This document shows, piece by piece, positions 55,634 to 64,000 of a stretch of 64,000 bases of DNA. The stretch is from Byssochlamys sp. IMV 00236 (taxonomy: Eukaryota; Ascomycota; Eurotiomycetes; Eurotiales; Thermoascaceae), in the NCBI GenBank assembly GCA_001931875.2, contig MSJH02000820.1, forward strand, positions 62,001-126,000, given 5' to 3'. The position numbers were made by a program, and so were the translations under genes. Position 1 is the stretch's first letter. Each line of letters starts with the position of its first letter. The notes below the pieces were generated by a model. That model saw nothing but the letters and a program-made list of their open reading frames with translations. It was not told the DNA's origin and did not search any database.

Positions 55634-57019
55634 ATGGCCGGGCGCAAACCCGCCTCGATATCGCATCTCGCCGATCTCACCCCTCCATCGACGGAACGAT
55701 GCTGGTTAACCTCACCTCACCCCACGCAACCCATCGTCGCGACATGCAGCTCCGACAAGACGGTGCGAGTATACTCGCTAACAAATTTCCATCTCCTCTC
55801 TACGATATCAGGCGGCCATAAGCGCAGCGTCCGCAGCTGTGCGTGGAAACCGCTCGTGAAGGGCGAGAGTGTTCTCGCGACAGGTAGCTTTGACGCAACA
55901 GTGGGGATTTGGAGACGGTGGGATAATTATGGTCGGAATGCAGATGGGGTGGAGGAAGAGCAGGAAGAGGAGGGTTGGAGGTTAAGTGCCCCTGGGGCAA
56001 ATGGATCGGGAAGCGATAACGAAGACGAAGATGAAGAGTGGCGCTTTGCCGTTCTGTTAGATGGACATGATAGCGAAGTCAAGTCCGTATCGTGGTCGCC
56101 GTCGGGGACGCTCCTGGCTACATGCTCGCGGGATAAATCGATATGGATCTGGGAGGATCTGGACGATGGGGATAATAACTTCGAGACGGTGGCTGTCATG
56201 CAGGAGCATTCGGGGGATGTGAAGTGCGTTTCGTGGCATCCGGTCGAGGAGTGTCTTGCTAGTGCGAGTTATGATGATACGATCAGATTGTGGAGGGAGG
56301 ATATTGATGATTGGGGCCAGGTGGCGTGTTTGAGAGGTCATGGTGGTACGGTTTGGTATATTGATTGGGAAGCAGTTGAGAATGGACCATCTGCAACGAA
56401 CACATCAGGAGAAGAAGAAGGAGAATATGAATCGAAACTCCGCAGATGGAAAGAACACCATGCACTATCTGGACCACGGCTCGTTTCCTGCTCTGATGAT
56501 CGCACAGTCCGTATCTGGCGCAGACAGCCGAAAGAGCAGCGTTCAGCCAACTCCGAAATCCCTAGCATCATTCGTCCAACTGGCCTCGACGAGACATGGT
56601 ATGAAGAGAGCGTACTCCCGAAAGCACACGAACTATCGATTTACACTGTCGCATGGAGCAAGCGGAGTGGTCTCGTCGCATCCACCGGCGCGGACGGTAG
56701 GATTGTTGTATACGAGGAACGATTCGTTCCTACTCCTACTGCTTCCTCTGAAGACACACAACCAATGGAAATCGAAGGTGAGACCCCCCAGAATACATCT
56801 TCTCTCGACTCCACTCTCCGAACAGAATGGACCGTCCTCGCCACGATCGAGGCCGCGCATGGGATCTACGAAGTCAACCATATCTGCTGGGCAAAGCGTC
56901 CGTGCCGTCAACAGGGCGAGGAGGTGCTCAATACTTCTTCTTCCGCTGCTGCAGAAGAAGAGATTCTGATCACAACGGCAGATGATGGAAGTGTCAAAGT
57001 GTGGGTTGTTCAGAGGTAG
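55634..57019 (+). CDS. CIA1: Cytosolic iron-sulfur assembly WD40 protein Cia1
   Basis: Docking subunit of the CIA targeting complex that delivers [4Fe-4S] clusters to nuclear and cytosolic enzymes. Single exon, 461 residues. Seven-bladed propeller signals: IVATCSSDKTVRVYSL, VLATGSFDATVGIWRRW, LLATCSRDKSIWIWEDL, CLASASYDDTIRLWREDI, LVSCSDDRTVRIWRR, GLVASTGADGRIVVYEE and ILITTADDGSVKVWVV. Blade 2 is extended by an acidic insert (about residues 95-135), and acidic inserts follow blades 4 and 6, a common feature of fungal Cia1. Starts MAGRKPASISHLADL. Confidence 0.95.
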   Translation: MAGRKPASISHLADLTPPSTERCWLTSPHPTQPIVATCSSDKTVRVYSLTNFHLLSTISGGHKRSVRSCAWKPLVKGESVLATGSFDATVGIWRRWDNYGRNADGVEEEQEEEGWRLSAPGANGSGSDNEDEDEEWRFAVLLDGHDSEVKSVSWSPSGTLLATCSRDKSIWIWEDLDDGDNNFETVAVMQEHSGDVKCVSWHPVEECLASASYDDTIRLWREDIDDWGQVACLRGHGGTVWYIDWEAVENGPSATNTSGEEEGEYESKLRRWKEHHALSGPRLVSCSDDRTVRIWRRQPKEQRSANSEIPSIIRPTGLDETWYEESVLPKAHELSIYTVAWSKRSGLVASTGADGRIVVYEERFVPTPTASSEDTQPMEIEGETPQNTSSLDSTLRTEWTVLATIEAAHGIYEVNHICWAKRPCRQQGEEVLNTSSSAAAEEEILITTADDGSVKVWVVQR

Positions 57020-57505
57020 AGATATCATGTATCATTAATTTGGAACAAGAAAAAAGTGCATGCATTTTATATATATATATATATATATTCCGTCTTTTCT
57101 CTTTTACGTCATGTGGATGGCTCTTCGGGTATCGTCATGTTATCTACATATATTGCATATAGAGGGAAAGGAGAGGAATCGAGGGAGGGGGAAATATATA
57201 TCATATTTAGATTTAGATATTGATTGACTCAGTGACGGGATTATGATCGCAAACTCTGATTGAATTCCGCAAATTGGATATTTAATCTATTGCTAACCGC
57301 CGTATGCTACCAGTGACTGGTATCAAGTAAGAGAATAAGTAGTCTATATTTCATGTCTCAGAGTACCGCGCCGTGATAGTAGTAAATGCTCCCGATGAAA
57401 AGTCGACATATATACAAAAATAGAACAGATCGACACCAAAAAACCGAATGCTTATAAGATCAAGGGCAGCGTTTGTATTAAAACGACTACCTCTCGATTC
57501 TCCTT
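57020..57505. other. Convergent intergenic region between CIA1 and KEX1
   Basis: AT-rich; contains an (AT)10 run at 57069-57088. No gene. Confidence 0.6.
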
Positions 57506-59535
57506 CTAAGATGCCTTGTGCGGTGCTGAAGTGCCTGTGGCACCATTACGGCGCGCGGCGGCTTCGTCCTCGCTGTCTTCAGCTCCTACGGAGAAACGAT
57601 CCTGGTCTGTCCTCGGAGTAGACAACTGGTCGAGCGTGGTCTCGTCAAAATCGCCCGCTTCGATGTCTGTACCATTGCTTCTGCTACGGAAGCGTTCCAA
57701 TGCCGAGGCCGTACTCCTGCGGCCCCTCTGTCGGACCTCGCGGTAGCCCCGGCGGTTGCGGCGACTGCGCCAGATGAAATAACCCCAGACAGAAACACCG
57801 ATAATGACAATGACGAGGGCTGTCTCGCCTGATTTAGCATACGCCTTCCACGTCGCTTCCTTTAGCCTCTCCTTCTCCTTTTCTTCCGCCGTCGTACTGT
57901 TCGGTTGGCCTCCGACGGAGGTTTGAGGCAATTTCTCGCCGTCGATACGGGAATCAGCAGGAGTACCACCGATGCTGGCGATGTCGACCTTCATAAATCG
58001 ATCAAGCATGTCACGGGTCCGGCGAGGGAAATCGAACGGCACCATGTGGCTTGCGTTGTAGAACAGCACATATGTCAGATTCCTTGCCTGCTGATATAGA
58101 CCGGCCGGTTCTCCCTCGAATGTCCAGTCACGTCTCGGTGCCCAAATCCCGGGGGACAGCTCAAATCCAGAGCCGCCACCCCACTTCATGTTATGAATCA
58201 ACTGTTCGGTGCCTAGGTGATTGCAGATCAAGTCTTTGTCTCCACTAAAGAGAAGGATAGGAACGCCCGATTCAAGAATATCCGGAAGGAGGTCAATGGC
58301 TGGTAGCGAATGCTTCGCACGGAATGAACTGCTGACAGCGCCCGAGCATTCTTCCCAACCAGTCTTCTTGTCCGGGTTGATGTTCAACGCTTTGACAACT
58401 TCTGGCTGGCGCAGATACGGCTTGACATTCACCAGATCTGGAGGCCAATTCATTCCACATGACGGGTACTCGTCACGCAGACGGACATCGTACATATTAT
58501 AGCACTGCCCACCATTATCCGCCGTCAATCTCAAGAGTTCCTGCAGGACCTCCTCGCATTTACCGTTATCGACATGCTCAGTTCCGCCTGGAGCGGTCAG
58601 AGTAGATATGCATGCAGATTGCAACGCCTCTAGATTATTCGCCTTCTGGCTGCCGGTCTGAACAATGCCCTCCTTGTATGCGAACTCGAGGTAGGACGGG
58701 TATTGGTCCGCTGGAGATACCCAGCCGTTTCCGATGAGTAGACCACGGACATTCCACTTCGCCTTGCCACTCGCAGCGGCGTCCTTGTTCCGTTCAAGTA
58801 TATGCTTGGTAATATACGGGATATGCTGACCGGCGTATGACTCTCCTGCAATGTAAATCTGCAGAATCAGTTCAGTTAGCCAGCACGTCATGACCTCCGA
58901 CAAAGATATTCACATACATCATCGTTCTCATATTCCGGAAACAATTGAAACCAGTTGGTCAGGAAGGTGATGAACTGAGCACCCATTTCATCCAACTCGT
59001 GCAGGAAACTGTTCGTATTGACATAACTGAAGCCAGTTCCGACCGGCTGATCGACGAAGAGGAGATTCGCGAATTCATCCCACGATCCATTATTATACTC
59101 CAATGTATGGTCATCCTTCAATCTATAGGGTCCAACTTCCATCAAAGCTCCATCTAGAGAGCTGCATCCCGGACCGCCATTGAGCCAGATCACTGTCCGT
59201 TGTCTGTTGGCGATATGTCGGTTCTGGAAATGCCAAAAGAATAGGTTTCCGTTATGTTCCTGATCAACCTCGATATGTCTTAACACACAAGATGTCAGCC
59301 CTATCCGGCAACAAGAGCCTCCCGAAGACAAGAGTTCTCCTCCGTAGTGCTTGACTTACCCAGCATGCATTTTCAGGAGCGGTCCATCCGGTGCTCCTGG
59401 AAGCGAGGGGACATAATAATCTGAAGCCGACTTCGCCGTAACCGCCAGAGGACAGCTGAGGAACAGTAGCGATAGCCATGATGACAGAGCAGCCACAGTG
59501 CCCTTTCGGCCTCTCCATGGAGAAGTCGAGAACAT
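57506..59535 (-). CDS. KEX1: Pheromone-processing serine carboxypeptidase Kex1
   Basis: Late-Golgi carboxypeptidase that trims C-terminal Lys/Arg after Kex2 cleavage of pro-proteins. Minus-strand exons 59535-59360, 59278-58918 and 58858-57506 encode 629 residues, the normal length. A signal peptide spans about 1-34 ([16 protein letters not shown]). The catalytic Ser is in GESYAGQ (residue 186), the Asp in GDKDLICN (about 386-388) and the His in NASHMVPFD (450); [10 protein letters not shown] near 92-101 forms the oxyanion region. A single membrane segment lies at about 525-542 ([18 protein letters not shown]), then a basic and acidic cytosolic tail, as needed for Golgi retention. All three catalytic residues are present. 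Confidence 0.96.
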
Positions 59536-61402
59536 CCCGGCAACAGAGGAAACGATATAATTAATTATTGGAGGGAAACGAAGGGACCACGAATAGCGGG
59601 AATGCGTCCTTCGAGGGACGCCCGTTTGTGCGCTCAAAGTATCATGGATATCCGCGATGAACCGGGGGATTCGCCGTACCAGGGAACCAAGGCCAGACGG
59701 GGAGATGTCGTGTACCTCCGCAAGGGGGCGTTGCCGTTACGGAAGTCGACAAGAGCCAAGGAGGCGGTGAGAAAGAAAGAAAGAAAGAGACCAGAAAGAG
59801 GGGAGACAGATCTCTGTTCCACGAAGAGAATGATTAGAGTATTATTAGCGGTGGAGTGGAAGAGGGAGTGAGGGAGTGACAATGATAGTTATGCCCCCAA
59901 AAAGATACATGGCCCTTCGGAGGCTGTAGCGTCAGCTGTCTCGACCCTCCACTCTGCGGCGATGTATCTGTATTACCGCCCTGTGCAGCATGGCGTGCTG
60001 GTTCATGCACTGGAAAGTGGTAGTCTGGCAGCAAAAGGAGGGTAATATAACGGTAACGGGAGTGTCCGCTGGGTCTTGCTCATCTCACTAGTTTCCCAGG
60101 CGATAACTTAGTACTACTAATACTACTAATTAGTTCGGAATAGAATCACATCAGATAATCTTCCAGAACATTATTATATACCAACTCTGTGCTCTGTATT
60201 ACTTTGCATAGCCAGTCACCAACTGCCATGCTAACTATTATTATATTCTTACAACTCTTACCTGGCCCCCAATCCCCATGTAACTGTGCCAGCTGTTACT
60301 TACTCCCTCTATAGTCCATACACATTCACCTGTTACAGGCTAAGAAGTCTTCGCCCCGGGGGTCAAATAACAGCTGACGACGCCTTTCTCCACGGCAGAT
60401 CGAGATATGAAAAAGCTAAGACCATCAGGGCTTTTTTTTTCTTCGCGAATAAAGCCATCGTGGAAAAAATGATGAAACACCAACACAGTGACAAGCTTTA
60501 GGGGGAAAAGACCTCGCTGTGGCAGTAGCCTAGTTTGGTGGCCAGACTCTAGAGCCCCTTGTTGGTCCTTGGAAATCCTATCAAATTATCAATTAGATCA
60601 TCGAGGCTCAAACCCCAGACCTAGTTACTCTAAGACTCTAGTAACTAAGGTACCTAACTAACTAAATCGTGCGCAGATCCTCCGCGCGCGGACTAGAGCA
60701 TGTTACAGGGTGTGAGGCTTGGGAGGTTGACGTTCTATGAGCACGAAATAATACCCTAGGTCCTATTTATACTCTATTACTGTTGTGATAGAACACAGGG
60801 TCGCATGGATCAAGATTACCTTTCCTGATATCCTTTTCGAGCCGTTTTAAGAGCCTTGATGGTGAGTTTAGAAATGCTAAGAACTCCTGTTTCATAGTAA
60901 AAAGCCACCACCCAGGCAGGCTAGAGTCTGGAATAAAATTACAGGAGATGAAGCTTTTTGTTTTCTGTAGATTAGAGCGAGCTGAGCAGGTCTAGGTTCT
61001 GCTGTCTTTGCGCAGGTATCGGCTAGACCTCTATACTCCCTGGTTGCCGTTTTCTATTCTATCTGTTTTCGTTTTACACCTCGTTATATCATCACTTTTT
61101 ACACACATTTCAGTCAAGTCGAGGGAGAATGTTTCTTCTCCCATGTGGCTTTTTTGGGGGGATTAACCTAGCACTATTGATGCGCATAGGGTGCGATTCC
61201 GCTGCCGGCAGACATAAGCCGTGACTCGGATCTCACGCGCCTTTGATTGCTGCCTTTTCCCTGCAGCACGATATCCACTTCATCAGACACCTTTTCTTGC
61301 ATCCTTGCGTGAGAGAACGCAGGAAATTCTGCTCCGTGTCCGCGGTACTTCACAGAAGCGAGAGTATGGGGAAGAAGACTTGATGGTCAATCGGAGAAAG
61401 AA
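59536..61402. other. Intergenic region between KEX1 promoter side and THR1 3' side
   Basis: 1.87 kb. The first part is the KEX1 promoter; the last part is the THR1 3' UTR. CTAACTAACTAAA occurs near 60652-60665. No gene recognised. Confidence 0.5.
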
Positions 61403-62615
61403 TTACTTCCACTCCACCGTTGTGCCTTCGTGGGCCGGTTCCAGCAGCTTCCACTTGCAGGAGATATTCTGCGAGGAGAACTTTGCAATGATACGGTCAG
61501 CAATCTCTTCGAAGTTTCCGGTCGCCAGCGCCAGAATGGTGGGACCAGCTCCGGAAAGACAGATACCAAGCAACCCTGGCTGCGTGCTCGGGTTCATGGA
61601 CTGCAGAATCTCCGTCAACCCCGGGATGAGGCCCTGTCGATATGGCTGGTGGACCTTATCCTGCATAGCCAAATAGATCGTGTCGGGATCTGGGGGTGAA
61701 GTACCCAGAGCTGCGGGCAGGAGAGCGGCACGCTGCAGGTTAAAGATCTACACGATATGGTCAGTCTTGGGACGACTCAAGAGATTCTCAACCTCCAAAA
61801 CTTACGACATCCGCTCTAGAATATGACTTGGGCAACACATCACGGGCTTTGGCGGTCGGTACGACGAAATCAGGAATGATGGCGATCGCCTTGATCTCCT
61901 TTGCCCAGCCAAACTTCCTGTAGTGGCCAATGCCCAGCGGCGGCTCTGGAGGCCTCTTGCCTGTATCGACACCACCAGCAGGCGCAGGCAGAACTTCACT
62001 CAGTGGGATCTCCTTGCGGGCGACGTCTTCAGGCTTGAGCTCATTCAAGTATGTTCCAACAAATCCTCCGAACAAGGTTGCAGCCACATTATCGGGGTGT
62101 CGCTCTACACAGCGTGGAAAACCATGGGTTAGTCACAGTGTCCTTCGAAAAAAAGTTGAAGATGGGCAGATCCAAGCCATCGACGTACCGATCATCAAGC
62201 AGTAGTCCAGTAACCGCTCTTTGCTCAGTCCTAGTCGACCGACTTCATTGCCCAGCATGACCCCTGCTACGACCGCAGTGCCTGACGAACCCAGCCCTCG
62301 ACTCAGCGGAATGGGATTTACAATGTGAACGTGGGTTTCCACGGGAAACGCTCGCTGCTCATGACATCGCAGAACATAGAGGGCTACGCGCGTGATCAGG
62401 TTGACCTCCGGGTCCAAGCTGATCTGCTCCGTGCTCCCACTCTGGTCCTCATATGTGATCACGCAGTTGAGCGGTTGCGACGACGTCTTCTTCGAGGAGT
62501 CCACGGTCACATGGAGTTCCATATACAGCGACAGGGCCAGACCGATGACATCGAAGCCAGGTCCGATATTGGCGGACGAGCATGGCGTCCGCAGTGTGAA
62601 GGAGGAGCGACTCAT
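61403..62615 (-). CDS. THR1: Homoserine kinase
   Basis: GHMP kinase that phosphorylates L-homoserine with ATP, the step before threonine synthase in threonine biosynthesis. Minus-strand exons 62615-62189, 62104-61806 and 61747-61403 encode 356 residues. Motifs: SSANIGPGFDVIGLALSLY (about 13-31), the GHMP ATP-loop PIPLSRGLGSSGTAVVAG (about 101-118), ERHPDNVAATLFGGFVG and the C-terminal GHMP motif LGICLSGAGPTILALATG. All three motif regions are intact. Introns are 84 and 58 nt. A TGACTC half-match to the amino-acid-control element TGACTCA lies upstream at 62842-62847; one base differs, so it is weak evidence. Confidence 0.95.
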
Positions 62616-64000
62616 TCTGGCTTGATGACCGTCCCGGATCTAGAAGTTCGGGCGTTGATTTTCTGCGATTGCGGCGGGGGACGTCAAAGGAGGGGTTGAA
62701 AGAAAAAGGCGATCAGGACGTCCAGCCGATTTCTGTGCTTCCTCGCTCTCTCTCTCTATTATTGCTGATGGGCTTTCCCCGGACCTGATCTCTCAATGTC
62801 TTGGGATAGAGAGACAAAGGTCGGTCCTTTTGCTACCAGTATGACTCCAAAGTGTGCTCTTGGCGCTCCAAAGCCAAATCGGGTGGATCTGGCGGTGCAG
62901 TTGAAGTCAGGCTAATAACTAGGAATTACGCGACGACAATAATATATGACCTGCACACAGATGGAGTCGATTGATTCTGCGCATGCATCACATCTTGAGG
63001 ATCTCCCCCGTCGATAAAGGACCATATGCACCACCAACAATAATGATACATTCCTCTGCGCAGGAACCCGGATGTCTCAGGCGAACAGACAATTAATTAT
63101 ACCGCGGAAATCCAGCAGAGTCTACCTAGATGAGCCGTGGCTGAGGAAAGTCGTGGAAATTTCGCTTCTAATAATAATGGTTATTCTATTTCTTGTCCCC
63201 CTCTTTCCTTTCTGTCTAAGTTAAAAATCTGGACCAAAAAAAAAAAAAGAACTCGCTATATTAATATTATTGAAGGGCCCATCCGCCCACTAAGCCAGCT
63301 TGGGCGCCCGATGTGACTTTGGCCTCCAAACTTGTGGCCCCTCGCTTGCGCTGCCGTGCGCTGTTATAATATTAGCTCTTTTCCTTTTCCCTGCTTTTCT
63401 CTCCTTCCCCATCCAACACGCCGTCAAGGTGATTATCACCCTGTCGCATCTTCTTCTTCTTCTCTCTTTTTTCTCCCCCGTCTTCAACAATTCAAATTCT
63501 GTCGTTTCGATCAGGACTCGCGCCCGTTGAGTTCCCGGTTTTCTTCAGAGGGGTGTAGCCACTGATCTTGACTGATCTCGATCGACGTTTCGGACGAGGA
63601 GCGGTCAGGGAAATCTGTGGGAAAGTCCCTCACCACCACCGAAACACGCGTTGTTAGTTGCCAATTGATATTTCACGTTTATCGCGGGCAATATCGTGAC
63701 GGCTTTATTGCTGGAGTCTCAAACCCGGGACTCCCTTCGTCAAAACCAACAACCACTACATCCCTGCGACCCTGGAGCGTGAACGCTCCCCTCGATCACA
63801 CACAGCCAAGTTGGCGGGCATTCGCTTTACCCAGGCTTCCTTCCTCCACCCTCTGCTGGGCCCAAAATTCCGGGTCTTCTTCGGGGGCGACACCAGGCCT
63901 CCATAACTACGGTTTAGCAACAAGAATATTCTGGCACCCGGACGTGTCGCGCAATCACCAGGCCCTCCCCTGGGGTCTGGCTGAAGAAGCTCACGGTTTA
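62616..64000. other. Terminal region without a recognised gene
   Basis: Starts with the THR1 promoter. Beyond about 63,370 the plus strand is C/T-rich and then GC-rich to the end, consistent with a leader for a gene beginning beyond base 64000. No start codon with a convincing frame was found. Confidence 0.4.

Noticed and set aside
61150..61250. Possible tRNA-like T-loop (GTGCGATTCC)
   Set aside because: No matching acceptor stem, anticodon arm or D-loop could be paired around it.

Overview
This window is fungal nuclear DNA from a filamentous ascomycete, most likely a Eurotiomycete close to Aspergillus or Penicillium. The grounds are many short spliceosomal introns (about 44 to 182 nt, mostly GT..AG with CTRAY-like branch points), protein families and sequence styles typical of Eurotiales (Cdc10/AspD-type septin, Kex1, Ecl1-type zinc protein, DASH Dad2), pyrimidine-rich 5' leaders, and AT-rich stop-saturated relic DNA. 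Exon boundaries were set by hand from reading frame, splice signals and family resemblance. No tRNA, rRNA, CRISPR or intact transposon was recognised.

Layout. 0-5.9 kb is gene-dense: the 3' end of exportin-1 (CRM1), a YPI1/inhibitor-3 PP1 regulator, shugoshin (SGO1, minus) and, head to head with it, DASH subunit DAD2. 5.9-14.3 kb is an 8.4 kb low-gene stretch rich in simple repeats, holding only an ECL1-family gene. 14.3-16.6 kb is mitochondrial FAD glycerol-3-phosphate dehydrogenase (GUT2). 16.6-24 kb is another poor region: an AT-rich 2.7 kb island with no frame of 60 codons, then one small hypothetical gene and unassigned DNA. 24-38 kb is a compact housekeeping block: CCDC25 homologue, golgin RUD3, septin CDC10/AspD, mitoribosomal L32, SKI8, kinetochore SPC25 and the Pol I factor RRN6.

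38-42 kb is accessory and decaying: a broken flavin monooxygenase-acetoacetate decarboxylase fusion, an intact APH-fold phosphotransferase and a truncated transcription-factor relic, followed by a 20-N assembly gap. 42.7-63 kb returns to housekeeping genes: ATX1 copper chaperone, a DUF2293 protein, an LYR-motif protein, a CHY/RING ubiquitin ligase, a TCP11/SOK1-like protein, CIA1, KEX1 and homoserine kinase THR1. The last 1.4 kb shows no gene.

Themes. Three chromosome-segregation genes (SGO1, DAD2, SPC25) lie within 34 kb, and the SGO1-DAD2 shared promoter carries a perfect MCB box (ACGCGT). Mitochondrial and iron/copper functions recur (GUT2, bL32m, LYR protein, ATX1, CIA1), but nothing shows that these are co-regulated. 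The most distinctive content is the decayed monooxygenase-decarboxylase locus, the stop-saturated AT-rich island, and several splice oddities: a GC-AG intron in RUD3, a one-base problem in the CCDC25 homologue, and an in-frame optional intron in SGO1.
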